From NCBI RefSeq assembly GCF_000935025.1, contig NZ_CP010836.1, forward strand, positions 434,001-498,000: DNA of 64,000 nucleotides. The letters are read 5' to 3'. A model generated the notes under the pieces. The model saw only the letters and a list, made by a program, of their open reading frames with translations, was not told the origin of the DNA and did not search any database. This document shows, one piece after another, positions 47,166-56,152 of this stretch. The first letter of the stretch is position 1, and every line of letters starts with the position of its first letter. The DNA comes from Sphingomonas hengshuiensis (GTDB lineage: Bacteria; Pseudomonadota; Alphaproteobacteria; Sphingomonadales; Sphingomonadaceae). A program made the translations under genes and the position numbers.

Positions 47166-47480
47166 ATGCTCAAGCCGCCGATGGATCTGGCGACGTTCGA
47201 ACAGAAAGCGGGACAGGTTGCCGAAGCGCTGAAGGCGATCGGCAATGCGCGGCGGCTGATGCTGCTCTGCAAGCTCGTCGAGCATGGCGAGCTGACCGTC
47301 GGCGACCTCGCGCGCGATGTCGGCCTGTCGCAATCGGCCTGTTCCCAGCATCTGGCGAAAATGCGCGACGAAGGCATCGTCACCTATCGCCGCGAGAGCC
47401 AGACGCTCTGGTACGCGATCGCCGACCCCCGCGTCGAAACGCTGCTCGGCACCCTCTATCAACTCTATTGCAAGGATTGA
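47166..47480 (+). CDS. bigR: BigR/SqrR-type ArsR-family persulfide sensor
   Basis: A 104-residue winged-helix repressor: ALKAIGNARRLMLLCKLVEH, VGDLARDVGLSQSACSQHLA (recognition helix), and the C-terminal TLYQLYCKD. Cys35 and Cys102 occupy the places of the paired redox cysteines of BigR/SqrR, which form a tetrasulfide bridge with persulfides and release DNA. An additional Cys59 lies in the recognition helix. It starts the operon with rhodanese-DUF2892 and TauE genes. Confidence 0.92.
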   Translation: MLKPPMDLATFEQKAGQVAEALKAIGNARRLMLLCKLVEHGELTVGDLARDVGLSQSACSQHLAKMRDEGIVTYRRESQTLWYAIADPRVETLLGTLYQLYCKD

Positions 47481-47484
47481 TGCG

Positions 47485-48003
47485 ATGACGCTTGCGACCC
47501 TTTCCCCTGCCGAAGCGCGGTCCGCCGTCGAAGCGGGCGCGCAACTGATCGATGTTCGTGGCGCCGACGAACATGCGCGCGAGCGCATTCCCGGCGCGCT
47601 GAACCTGCCCCTCGACCGGATCGGCGACCTGCCCTGCGACGGGCGCCCGATCGTGTTCCACTGCAGGTCCGGCATGCGGACCGCTGCCAATGCCGCCCAG
47701 CTCGCGGCGGCTGCGGCGGGAGTGGAGGCGTTCATCCTGGCCGGCGGGATCGAGGCGTGGCGCGGGGCGGGGCAGGCGACCATCGTCGACGCCTCGCAAC
47801 CGCTCGAAATCATGCGCCAGGTGCAGATCACCGCCGGCGCGCTGGTGCTGGCGGGGGTATTGCTCGGCCTGTTCGTCGCGCCGGGCTTTTTCGGTCTGGC
47901 GGCATTTGTCGGTGCCGGTCTGATGTTCGCGGGCATAACCGGCTGGTGCGGGATGGCGACCCTGTTGCGGGTGATGCCGTGGAACCGGCGCGCGGCTGCC
48001 TGA
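47485..48003 (+). CDS. Rhodanese-domain protein with DUF2892 membrane segment
   Basis: A 172-residue protein. The rhodanese fold covers about 1-105 with LIDVRGADEHARERIPGALN and the active-site loop FHCRSGMRT (persulfidated Cys). The C-terminal part (about 110-165) has two hydrophobic segments (ALVLAGVLLGLFVAPGFFGL, FVGAGLMFAGITGWCGMATL) matching DUF2892. It handles sulfane sulfur at the membrane. It lies four bases after bigR and eight before the TauE gene. Confidence 0.92.
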   Translation: MTLATLSPAEARSAVEAGAQLIDVRGADEHARERIPGALNLPLDRIGDLPCDGRPIVFHCRSGMRTAANAAQLAAAAAGVEAFILAGGIEAWRGAGQATIVDASQPLEIMRQVQITAGALVLAGVLLGLFVAPGFFGLAAFVGAGLMFAGITGWCGMATLLRVMPWNRRAAA

Positions 48004-48010
48004 GGCATCT

Positions 48011-48790
48011 ATGGACAGCGCCACCCTTCTTGCCGCGCTTGCCTCTGGCGGCGTTATCGGGCTGATCCTCGGCTTGGTCGGCGGGGGCGGATCGATCCTC
48101 GCCGTGCCGCTTCTGATCTATGTCGTCGGAGTCGAATCGCCGCATGCGGCGATCGGCACCGCGGCGGTGGCGGTGACGGTCAATGCGCTCGCAAGCCTGA
48201 TCGGCCATGCACGCGCGGGGCGAGTCAAATGGCGCTGTGCCAGCGTGTTCGCGATTGCGGGGATGATCGGCGCGGCGCTGGGTGCCGAACTGGGCAAAGC
48301 GATCGACGGCAAGCGGCTGCTCGTGCTGTTCGGGCTGCTGATGGTCGGCGTCGGCCTGTCGATGCTGCGCAAGCGGGGAACGGCGGAGGCGCCCGACGTG
48401 CGGCTGACGCGGGATAGCGCGGCGACGCTGTTGCCGCGCCTCGTGCCGATCGGCCTCGGCGTCGGGCTAGCGGCGGGTTTCTTCGGCATCGGCGGTGGGT
48501 TTCTGATCGTCCCCGGGCTGATCTTCGCCACCGCGATGCCGCTGCCCTATGCCATCGGCACGTCGCTGGTTGTCGTGAGCGCGCTGGGAATGACGACGGC
48601 GGTTTCCTATGCGGCGTCGGGATTCGTCGATTGGGGTTTGACGGGACTGCTCGTCGCCGGCGGAGTCGGCGGCACGATCGCCGGCATCGCACTGGGCAGG
48701 CTGCTCGGCGCCAGAAAAGGCCTGCTGGAGCGCGGGTTCGCGGCTGTCGTGATCGCAATAGGCGGGTACGTTATCGCGTCATCCCTCTGA
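48011..48790 (+). CDS. TauE/SafE-family (TSUP) sulfite/anion exporter
   Basis: A 259-residue membrane protein with seven to eight hydrophobic segments and two TSUP repeats: GLILGLVGGGGSILAVPLLI and GVGLAAGFFGIGGGFLIVPG. As the last gene of the bigR operon it probably exports sulfite or another product of persulfide oxidation. Confidence 0.92.
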   Translation: MDSATLLAALASGGVIGLILGLVGGGGSILAVPLLIYVVGVESPHAAIGTAAVAVTVNALASLIGHARAGRVKWRCASVFAIAGMIGAALGAELGKAIDGKRLLVLFGLLMVGVGLSMLRKRGTAEAPDVRLTRDSAATLLPRLVPIGLGVGLAAGFFGIGGGFLIVPGLIFATAMPLPYAIGTSLVVVSALGMTTAVSYAASGFVDWGLTGLLVAGGVGGTIAGIALGRLLGARKGLLERGFAAVVIAIGGYVIASSL

Positions 48791-48819
48791 TTTCGCGCGA
48801 ACGACAAGCGCTGGCCCCC

Positions 48820-50799
48820 TCAGGCGTCGATGACTTCCTCGTCCAGCCGCGCGGCATTCTCCTGGATGAACGCGAAGCGGTGCGCGGGGTTGTTGCCCAT
48901 CAGCCGGTCGACCAGGTCCTTCACGCCCGCGCGCTCCTCGAATTCCTGCGGCAGCGTGATCCGCAACAGCCCGCGCGTCGCGGGGTCCATCGTCGTTTCC
49001 TTGAGCTGGTTGGGGTTCATCTCGCCCAGCCCCTTGAACCGGCTGACATCGACCTTCTTGCCCTTGAACGCGGTCTTCTCGATCTCGGCGCGGTGCGCGT
49101 CGTCGCGGGCATAGAGCGACTTGGCGCCCACCGTCAGCCGATAGAGCGGCGGCTGCGCGAGGTAGAGGTGCCCGTTGCGCACGATGTCCGCCATCTCCTG
49201 GAAGAAGAAGGTCATCAGCAGCGTCGCGATATGCGCGCCGTCGACATCGGCGTCGGTCATGATGATGATGCGTTCGTAGCGGAGCTGGCTCGCGTCGCAC
49301 TCCTTGCGCGTCCCGCACCCGAGCGCGAGGCTCAGGTCGGCGATCTCCTGGTTCGCCAGGATCTTCGCCGATGTCGCGCTGGCGACGTTCAGGATCTTGC
49401 CGCGGATCGGCAGGATCGCCTGCGTCTTGCGGTCGCGCGCCTGTTTCGCGCTGCCGCCGGCCGAATCGCCTTCGACGATGAACAATTCGGTGCCCTTGGG
49501 GGCGTCCGCCGAACAATCGGTGAGCTTGCCGGGTAGCCGCAGCTTGCGCGCGCTGGTCGCGGTCTTGCGCTTGACCTCGCGCTCCTGCTTGCGCCGCAAC
49601 CGCTCGTCCATCCGATCGATCACATAGGCGAGCAGCGCCTTGCCGCGCTCCATCCGGTCGGTCAGATAATGGTCGAAATGGTCGCGCACCGCCTTTTCGA
49701 CGAGCGGCGTGGCCTCGGGGGAGGAGAGGCGGTCCTTGGTCTGGCTCTGGAACTGCGGGTCGCGGATGAACACCGACAGCATCAGCTCGGAGCCGACCAT
49801 GATGTCCTCGGGCGCGATCTCCTTCGCCTTCTTGTTGCCGACCAGCTCGCCGAACGCGCGGATGCTGCGGACCAGCGCCTGGCGCAGCCCCTGTTCATGC
49901 GTGCCGCCATCGGGTGTGGGGATGGTGTTGCAATACCAGCTATAGCTGCCGTCGCTCCACAGCGGCCACGCGATCGCCCATTCGACGCGCCCCTGCCCAT
50001 CGGGAAAGTCCTGCGTCCCCTTGAAGAATTCCGCGGTCGCGCATTCGCGGGTGCCAAGCTGTTCCTTGAGGTGGTCGGCCAGCCCGCCGGGGAACTGGAA
50101 CACCGCCTCTGCCGGCGTATCGTCGCTGATCAGCGACGGGTCGCACCGCCAGCGAATCTCGACCCCTGCGAACAGATAGGCCTTGGACCGCGCCAGCTTG
50201 TACAGCCGCGCCGGCTTGAATTGCATCTCCGGCCCGAAAATCTCGGTATCGGGGGTGAACGCGAGCGAGGTCCCACGCCGGTTCGGCGTGCCGCCCAGAT
50301 GCTCGATCGGCCCCAGCGTCTGCCCGCGGCTGAATCGCTGGCGGTAGAGCTGGCGGTCGCGCGCCACCTCGACCACGGTATCGCTCGACAGCGCGTTGAC
50401 GACGCTGACGCCCACGCCGTGCAACCCGCCCGAGGTCGCATAGGCCTTGCCCGAAAATTTTCCGCCCGAATGCAGCGTCGACAGGATCACCTCCAGCGCC
50501 GATTTGTCGGGGAATTTGGGGTGCGGGTCGACCGGGATGCCGCGGCCATTATCGACGATGGTCAGCCGGTTGCCGGGCTCGAGGTAGATCTCGATCCGGT
50601 TGGCGTGCCCCGCCACCGCCTCGTCCATCGCATTGTCGAGCACTTCGGCGGCAAGGTGGTGGAACGCGCGCTCGTCGGTGCCGCCGATATACATGCCCGG
50701 CCGCCGCCGGACGGGCTCCAGCCCCTCCAGCACTTCGATCGACGAGGCATCATAGGTGCCGGAAGGAGCCCCCGGCGCAGCAAACAGGTCTTCGGCCAT
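48820..50799 (-). CDS. parE: DNA topoisomerase IV subunit B (ParE)
   Basis: ATPase subunit of the decatenating type II topoisomerase, 659 residues. GHKL ATPase motifs EVLDNAMDEAVAG and VDNGRGIPVD, ATP lid GGLHGVGVSVVNALS, then the TOPRIM domain with IVEGDSAGGSAKQARDRKTQ, PIRGKILNV and MTDADVDGAHIATLL. The ending RFKGLGEMNPNQLKETTMDP is conserved; the length favours ParE over GyrB (about 800). The QTDP-type loop of GyrB is absent. Confidence 0.96.
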   Translation of the reverse strand: MAEDLFAAPGAPSGTYDASSIEVLEGLEPVRRRPGMYIGGTDERAFHHLAAEVLDNAMDEAVAGHANRIEIYLEPGNRLTIVDNGRGIPVDPHPKFPDKSALEVILSTLHSGGKFSGKAYATSGGLHGVGVSVVNALSSDTVVEVARDRQLYRQRFSRGQTLGPIEHLGGTPNRRGTSLAFTPDTEIFGPEMQFKPARLYKLARSKAYLFAGVEIRWRCDPSLISDDTPAEAVFQFPGGLADHLKEQLGTRECATAEFFKGTQDFPDGQGRVEWAIAWPLWSDGSYSWYCNTIPTPDGGTHEQGLRQALVRSIRAFGELVGNKKAKEIAPEDIMVGSELMLSVFIRDPQFQSQTKDRLSSPEATPLVEKAVRDHFDHYLTDRMERGKALLAYVIDRMDERLRRKQEREVKRKTATSARKLRLPGKLTDCSADAPKGTELFIVEGDSAGGSAKQARDRKTQAILPIRGKILNVASATSAKILANQEIADLSLALGCGTRKECDASQLRYERIIIMTDADVDGAHIATLLMTFFFQEMADIVRNGHLYLAQPPLYRLTVGAKSLYARDDAHRAEIEKTAFKGKKVDVSRFKGLGEMNPNQLKETTMDPATRGLLRITLPQEFEERAGVKDLVDRLMGNNPAHRFAFIQENAARLDEEVIDA

Positions 50800-50963
50800 G
50801 GCGCCGGTATAGGGGGTGGGGAATCCCTACGGCAAGGGCCGCGACCATTGCCGCTCCATTGCTGCCTGTGGCGGATGGGCAACAGCCCCGGCCAATCCAC
50901 GCTGCAGTGCAACCGAAGCGGTTAATCCACGTTAAGGGGGCCTAGTTTAGTACGGAGTAACAT

Positions 50964-51809
50964 ATGCGTATCCTCACCGGCGCCGCCCTCGGCGCTTTCG
51001 GTCTCCTCGCCTCGGTCGCATCGGCACAGGCCCAGGACGCCGAATTCAACGGCGCCTATGTCGGCGCCTCGCTCGGCAAGAGCTTCCAGGGCAATGATGG
51101 CGGCGAGACGATCCAGTTCGATCGCGACCTCAATGGCAGCTTCGGCGACACCGTCGTCACCTCGGCAGCGGACGCGCCCAATGCCTTCTCGCCCGGTTTC
51201 TGCGGCGGTGCGGCAGTGGCGGCGACCAATGTTGGGTGCAGCAACGATCGCGACGGCACGCAATATGCCGCGCGCGTCGGCTATGACATCCAGCGCGGCA
51301 ATTTCGTCGTCGGCCTTGTCGGCGAGATCGGCAAGAACCAGGTCAACGACAGCGTCAGCGCCTACAGCACGACGCCCGCCAGCTACACGATGACGCGCTC
51401 GATCGACTGGAACGCCGGAGCGCGCCTGCGCGCCGGTTACGCCGTCGGCGGTCGCACGCTGGCCTATGCCACCGGCGGTGGCGCCTATGCCAAGGTCGAC
51501 CATGGCTTTGCTACGACCAACACCGCGAATTCGTTCGCAGTGACCAGCGAGTCGAAGGACGCCTGGGGCTGGGCAGCCGGCGGCGGCATCGAGCAGAAGG
51601 TCGGGCGTAACTTCTCGGTGGGCATCGAGTATCTCTACACGCGCCTGAACGACGACGATTACACCGTCCGCGCCGGCGCGTTGACCTCGCCCGCGACTCC
51701 GGCGACCAACCCGTTCCTGCTGGGCAACGCCGGCGGCACCGACTTGCGCCGCGCGGATAACCGTTTCGACATGCACGGCGTGCGCGCAACGGCCGCATTC
51801 CGCTTCTGA
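50964..51809 (+). CDS. Outer-membrane beta-barrel protein (Omp25/OmpW-like)
   Basis: A 281-residue protein with a signal peptide (GALGAFGLLASVASAQAQ). It shows an eight-strand small-barrel pattern: FNGAYVGASLGKSF near the N-terminus, repeated Tyr/Gly-rich strands (QYAARVGYDIQRGNFVVGLV, LAYATGGGAYAKV, WAAGGGIEQKVGRNFSVGIE) and the terminal aromatic GVRATAAFRF needed for barrel insertion. Loops contain one Cys pair (GFCGGA, NVGCSN). A Rho-independent terminator follows. Confidence 0.85.
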   Translation: MRILTGAALGAFGLLASVASAQAQDAEFNGAYVGASLGKSFQGNDGGETIQFDRDLNGSFGDTVVTSAADAPNAFSPGFCGGAAVAATNVGCSNDRDGTQYAARVGYDIQRGNFVVGLVGEIGKNQVNDSVSAYSTTPASYTMTRSIDWNAGARLRAGYAVGGRTLAYATGGGAYAKVDHGFATTNTANSFAVTSESKDAWGWAAGGGIEQKVGRNFSVGIEYLYTRLNDDDYTVRAGALTSPATPATNPFLLGNAGGTDLRRADNRFDMHGVRATAAFRF

Positions 51810-51835
51810 TCCCAGGCGATCAGGACGAACGGCAA

Positions 51836-51868
51836 GGGGCCGGCGGAGCGATCCGCCGGCCCCTTTTT
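51836..51868 (+). terminator. Rho-independent terminator after the barrel-protein gene
   Basis: GGGGCCGGCGGA (51836-51847) pairs perfectly with TCCGCCGGCCCC (51852-51863) around the loop GCGA, followed by TTTTT. It ends the transcript of the outer-membrane gene before katB. Confidence 0.93.
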
Positions 51869-52036
51869 ATGCGGAGGGCACGCGCCGTCGCGGCCCGGTA
51901 CGGCTGCGCAATGATTGCCCGGCTCGATTTCTCTGAGCGGGTCTTTGCGTTTCCCTCGCGGCCCGCTCCGCCTGCATGCTCAGGATAGCAACAAAGGGCG
52001 CAGCCGACGGCTTCGACCGCTAACAGGAGATCCATC

Positions 52037-53683
52037 ATGCAGCGTATCTTAACCTGCAGCGCGGCGACGGCCGCGTTGCTTGCCGGCCTCGTCGCGTCTG
52101 GCGCCGCGCTGGCCCAGTCCGATGTCCAGGTTTCCGGACGGATGACGACCAGCGCCGCCGCGCCGACCGCACCCGGCGAAGCCCCCGGCATCCGCCCGGA
52201 GGGCGGGGCGGTCCCGGTGCTGACGCGCGACAACGGCGCACCGGTCGGTGACAATCGCAATTCGAAGGCGGCGGGGGATCTTGGCCCGGTGCTGCTGGAG
52301 GATTCGTACCTGATCGAAAAGCTCGCCCGCTTCGATCGCGAACGCACCCCAGAGCGCGTCGTCCATGCCCGCGGCACCGGCGCGCTGGGCATGTTCCGCG
52401 CAACCGCGGACATCTCCGATCTCAGCCGCGCCTCGCTGTTCCAGCAGGGCAAGGAAAGCCCGGTGTTCGTGCGCTTCTCCAGCGTGATCCATGGCAAGGA
52501 CAGCCCCGAATGGATGCGCGATCCGCACGGCTTCGCGACCAAATTCTACACCGATCAGGGCAATTGGGATCTGGTCGGCAACAACCTGCCGGTGTTCTTC
52601 ATCCGCGACGCGATGCAGTTCCCCGACATGGTGCATTCGCTCAAGCCCGATCCCGTCACCAACCGGCAGGACCCGAACCGCTTCTTCGATTTCTTCTCGG
52701 CGACGCCCGAATCGACGAACATGCTGACGCACGTCTATTCGAACCTCGGCACCCCGGCATCCTATCGCACGATGGACGGCAACGGGGTCCATGCCTTCAA
52801 GCTGGTCAATGCCCAGGGCGAGACGGTGTTCGCCAAGTTCCGCTGGGTCAGCCGCCAGGGCGTGCACAATCTGGCCGGCAGCAAGGCCGGGGCGATGCCG
52901 TTCGATTACCTCACCCACGATCTCTATTCGGAAATCGCCAAGCGCAATTATCCGACCTGGGACCTGATGGTGCAGGTGATGCGCCCGGCCGATTTCGCCG
53001 CGCTCGACTATAATCCGTTCGACGATACCAAGGAATGGCTGGGCGTCCCGTTCAAGAAGATCGGCGAGATGACGCTGAACAAGGTCCCCGACAATTTCTT
53101 CGAATGGACCGAGCAATCGGCCTTTGCGCCGTCGAACATGGTGCCGGGGATCGAGCCTTCGCCCGATCGAATGCTCCAGGGGCGGCTGTTCAGCTATGCC
53201 GATACCCAGCGCTATCGCATCGGCGCCAACGCCCTTGCGCTGCCGGTGAACAAGCCGCGCGTCACGGTGGTCAACAACAGCCAGGACGGCCAGTTGAACG
53301 CCTCGGGCCGCAGTTCCAACGTGAACTACTTCCCGTCGGCACTGGCGCCCAAGACCACGCCGGCAGACGCCATCGCGTCGTCGTACAAGATCGACGCGAC
53401 CGTCGCGGCGCGCCCGATCGCCAAGTCGAACAATTTCGCGCAGGCGGGCGTGCTGTATCGGTCGATGTCGGCGGCGGACAAGGCGGACCTGATCCAGAAC
53501 CTGTCGGGCGATCTGGGCAAGGTCGAATCGCTGCGCACCCGCACGATCATGGTCAGCTATTTCCGCCAGGCCGATGCCGAGTATGGCGCCCGGCTGGCCA
53601 AGGCCGTCAACGTGCCGCTGGCCGAAGTGGACAAGGCCGTGGCCGAGTATCGCGCCGCGCATCCCGAACAATATGCGAACTGA
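52037..53683 (+). CDS. katB: Periplasmic catalase, KatB-like
   Basis: Haem catalase with a signal peptide (AATAALLAGLVASGAALAQ), 548 residues. Distal His lies in RVVHARGTGALG, distal Asn in LVGNNLPVFFIRD, and the proximal tyrosine ligand in GRLFSYADTQRYRIG. HGKDSPEWMRDPHGFATKFY and MVHSLKPDPVTNRQD are close to P. aeruginosa KatB. AACAGGAG precedes ATG 52037. It is followed 53 bases later by an ankyrin-repeat gene, as katB is by ankB in Pseudomonas. Confidence 0.95.
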   Translation: MQRILTCSAATAALLAGLVASGAALAQSDVQVSGRMTTSAAAPTAPGEAPGIRPEGGAVPVLTRDNGAPVGDNRNSKAAGDLGPVLLEDSYLIEKLARFDRERTPERVVHARGTGALGMFRATADISDLSRASLFQQGKESPVFVRFSSVIHGKDSPEWMRDPHGFATKFYTDQGNWDLVGNNLPVFFIRDAMQFPDMVHSLKPDPVTNRQDPNRFFDFFSATPESTNMLTHVYSNLGTPASYRTMDGNGVHAFKLVNAQGETVFAKFRWVSRQGVHNLAGSKAGAMPFDYLTHDLYSEIAKRNYPTWDLMVQVMRPADFAALDYNPFDDTKEWLGVPFKKIGEMTLNKVPDNFFEWTEQSAFAPSNMVPGIEPSPDRMLQGRLFSYADTQRYRIGANALALPVNKPRVTVVNNSQDGQLNASGRSSNVNYFPSALAPKTTPADAIASSYKIDATVAARPIAKSNNFAQAGVLYRSMSAADKADLIQNLSGDLGKVESLRTRTIMVSYFRQADAEYGARLAKAVNVPLAEVDKAVAEYRAAHPEQYAN

Positions 53684-53736
53684 TCGCGTCCGGGCCGGCC
53701 CCGCGCCGGCCCGGTGCTTCGCAGGAAGGAATCACG

Positions 53737-54303
53737 ATGAAGAAATTCGCAATCGCCGCGCTGGCGCTGCTGGCGGCCCCCGTCGTCCAGGCGCAGGATG
53801 CCGCGCCGCTGCCCAGTGCCGAGCGGCGGCAGGAACTGCTGTTCGACGCCGCCCGGATGGGGCGCACCGATCTGGTCGCCGGGCTGGTGAAGCTGGGCGC
53901 CGATCTGAACGGCCATGACGCGCGCGGCTTCACGCCGCTGATCCTCGCCGCGTATAACGGCCATGCCGATACGCTCGAGGCGCTGATCGCGGCGGGTGCC
54001 GATCCCTGCCTGCCCGATACCGGACAGGGCAACACCGCGCAGATGGGCGTGGCGTTCAAGGGCAATGCCGCGATCGCCGCCCGGCTGCTAAAGGCCGGGT
54101 GCGACGTCGATGCCCGCAACAAGGCGGGGCAGACCGCGCTGATGATGGCGGCGCTGTTCGGCCGCACCGATCAGGTGCGGATGCTGCTCGCCGCGGGTGC
54201 CGATCCCGCCATTGCCGACGCTACCGGCAGGACCGCGGCCAGCGTCGCGGAGGCACAGGGCAACACCACGCTCGCCGCCGCGCTCAAACCCGCCGTGCAG
54301 TAA
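53737..54303 (+). CDS. ankB: Periplasmic ankyrin-repeat protein, AnkB-like
   Basis: A 188-residue protein: signal peptide KKFAIAALALLAAPVVQAQ, then about four ankyrin repeats (RRQELLFDAARMGRTDLVAG, GFTPLILAAYNGHADTLEAL, AQMGVAFKGNAAIAARLL, GQTALMMAALFGRTDQVRML). In Pseudomonas aeruginosa the ankyrin partner AnkB is needed for full KatB activity; a similar role is inferred from the shared operon. AGGAAGG precedes the ATG. Confidence 0.9.
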   Translation: MKKFAIAALALLAAPVVQAQDAAPLPSAERRQELLFDAARMGRTDLVAGLVKLGADLNGHDARGFTPLILAAYNGHADTLEALIAAGADPCLPDTGQGNTAQMGVAFKGNAAIAARLLKAGCDVDARNKAGQTALMMAALFGRTDQVRMLLAAGADPAIADATGRTAASVAEAQGNTTLAAALKPAVQ

Positions 54304-54320
54304 CCGAAACCGCTCACCCC

Positions 54321-54360
54321 AAAAAAAGGGGCCCGTTCCAGCCGGAACGGGCCCCTTTTT
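54321..54360. terminator. Bidirectional Rho-independent terminator between ankB and gcrA
   Basis: GGGGCCCGTTCC (54328-54339) pairs with GGAACGGGCCCC (54344-54355) around AGCC. Seven As precede and five Ts follow, so it can stop the katB-ankB transcript on the plus strand and gcrA on the minus strand. Confidence 0.93.
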
Positions 54361-54363
54361 GCT

Positions 54364-55098
54364 TCAGCGGACGCGCGGCCCGCCAAAGGGCATCGGCGGC
54401 GGCGGGCGGCGATCGCGGCGGGGGAGCTGCGCCTGATAGGCGTGGCCGCAATGCGCGACGCAATAGGGGAAGCCGGGGTTCACCTTGTCGCCGCAAAAGT
54501 GGAAATCGGGCTCGCCCGGATGCCCCAGCGGCCATTTGCAGATGCGGTCGTTGAGGTCGAGCAAGCTGGTCTTGCCCGCAATCGCGTCGCTCGGCTTGGC
54601 GGGGACCAGCCGGCGGGGCGGGGCGGGGGTGATCGGCGCGGACTGTTCGCCCGGATTCTGGCGCAGGAAGCCGCCGGGGCCGACCGAGCGCAGGACGGGC
54701 GCGGGCGCCTTGGGCTCCGCATCGACGATCACGGGGGCCGCGTCGTCGTCCTCATCTTCGTCTTCGTCGTCGACCACGACCGGCGCGGCGGCGATCGGCG
54801 CGCGCTTTTCGGGCGCAGGCACGGGGGCGGGCGCAGGCTTCGCCTCGACGACCGGGGCGGGCGCGGGCGGCGCGGCGCGCGGCTCGGGCGCGGCGGCTGC
54901 GGGCTTCGCCTCGGCGGCTGCGGCCTTGGCTTCGTTCGACTTCACCGGCGACGGGCGCGATTGCAGGCCCAGCCGGTGCGCCTTGCCGATCACGGCGTTA
55001 CGGCTGACGCCGCCCAGCTCCTCGGCGATCTGGGTCGCGGTCAGCCCGCTGTCCCACATCTTTTTCAGCGTATCGATACGCTCGTCGGTCCAGCTCAC
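54364..55098 (-). CDS. gcrA: Cell-cycle regulator GcrA
   Basis: Sigma70-associated transcription factor that acts at promoters with CcrM-methylated GANTC sites. It has 244 residues. The N-terminal helix-turn-helix (MSWTDERIDTLKKMWDSGLT, EELGGVSRNAVIGKAHRLGL) is a classic GcrA start. The C-terminal zinc/sigma-binding part has ICKWPLGHPGEPDFHFCGDK and PYCVAHCGHAYQ. Between them is a long Ala/Pro-rich linker with an acidic run (DDEDEDEDDD). Caulobacter GcrA is about 173 residues, so the linker is clearly extended here. Confidence 0.96.
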   Translation of the reverse strand: MSWTDERIDTLKKMWDSGLTATQIAEELGGVSRNAVIGKAHRLGLQSRPSPVKSNEAKAAAAEAKPAAAAPEPRAAPPAPAPVVEAKPAPAPVPAPEKRAPIAAAPVVVDDEDEDEDDDAAPVIVDAEPKAPAPVLRSVGPGGFLRQNPGEQSAPITPAPPRRLVPAKPSDAIAGKTSLLDLNDRICKWPLGHPGEPDFHFCGDKVNPGFPYCVAHCGHAYQAQLPRRDRRPPPPMPFGGPRVR

Positions 55099-55152
55099 TC
55101 TTGTCTTCCTTCAACTTGCGGGCGGCGCATGCAGCGTCTAGGCGAACACCTG

Positions 55153-55995
55153 ATGAGCAGCCACCCCGAAACCGGCCATCCCTTCCCCGAACCCGGCGTT
55201 CCGGTGATTCGCAACGTCAATTGGGGAGGCTTGCGGACCCTCTATATCAAGGAGGTGCGCCGTTTCTTCAAGGTGCAGCTCCAGACGGTGTGGGCGCCGG
55301 CGGTCACGACGTTGCTTTTCCTCGTGATCTTCACCGTCGCGCTGGGCGGCGGCGGGCGCATGGTCGAGCTTCAGGGGCAACAGATCCACTTCGCCGATTT
55401 CATCGCGCCGGGGCTGATCGTGATGGGCATGCTGCAGAACGCCTTCGCCAATGCCAGCTTCTCGCTGCTGGTGGGCAAGATCCAGGGTACGATCGTCGAT
55501 TACCTGATGCCGCCGCTGTCGACCGCGGAGGTGCTGACCGCCCTCACCGGCGGCGCCGTGACCCGCGCCTTTTGCGTCGGCGCGACGGTGTGGCTGGCGA
55601 TGGCGCTGTGGCCGGGGGTGAGCGTCGTCCCGCAGCATCTCTGGGCAGTGCTGTGGTTCGGGCTGCTCGGCTCGGCCTTCCTCGCGCTGCTCGGCGTGCT
55701 CACCTCGATCTGGGCAGAGAAGTTCGATCACGCCGCCGCGGTCACCAATTTCGTGGTCGCGCCGCTGTCTTTGCTGTCGGGCACCTTCTACTCGGTCGAA
55801 AAGCTGTCGCCCTTGTTCCAGACGATCAGCCACCTCAACCCGTTCTTCTACATCATCTCGGGCTTCCGCTACGGGTTCCTCGGCGTCGCCGACTCGCCGA
55901 TCCTGCTGGGCTCGGGCGTGATCCTCGCGCTCGACGCCGCGCTCGCGCTGCTCTGCTACGCGCTGCTGCGGAGCGGGTGGAAGCTCAAGAACTAG
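55153..55995 (+). CDS. ABC-2 type transporter permease
   Basis: A 280-residue permease with six hydrophobic segments: VWAPAVTTLLFLVIFTVALG, FIAPGLIVMGMLQNAFANAS and LLGSAFLALLGVLTSIWAEK are typical of the ABC-2 (NodJ/YadH-like) family. The conserved loop SLLSGTFYSVEKLSPLFQTI is present. No ATPase gene is adjacent, so it must pair with one elsewhere. ATG 55153 is used; ATG 55129 would add eight residues. Divergent from gcrA. Confidence 0.9.
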   Translation: MSSHPETGHPFPEPGVPVIRNVNWGGLRTLYIKEVRRFFKVQLQTVWAPAVTTLLFLVIFTVALGGGGRMVELQGQQIHFADFIAPGLIVMGMLQNAFANASFSLLVGKIQGTIVDYLMPPLSTAEVLTALTGGAVTRAFCVGATVWLAMALWPGVSVVPQHLWAVLWFGLLGSAFLALLGVLTSIWAEKFDHAAAVTNFVVAPLSLLSGTFYSVEKLSPLFQTISHLNPFFYIISGFRYGFLGVADSPILLGSGVILALDAALALLCYALLRSGWKLKN

Positions 55996-56076
55996 GCGCG
56001 TCATGGCCGGAGCGCATCGCTCCGGTATCAAACGATGATTGACGCACCCGGCACCCCCCCTCTAAACACCCCGTCC

Positions 56077-56101
56077 GGGCGGTCCGGTTGACCGCCCTTT
56101 T
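56077..56101 (+). terminator. Hairpin terminator between the ABC permease gene and argD
   Basis: GGGCGGTC (56077-56084) pairs with GACCGCCC (56090-56097), followed by TTTT. It lies 52 bases before the argD ATG, so it ends the permease transcript; attenuation of argD is conceivable but no leader peptide was recognised. Confidence 0.8.
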
Positions 56102-56152
56102 GTGTTTCTGGAGTTTCTTCCACCCTTTTCTCGTTCAAGGAGTATCGTTCCG

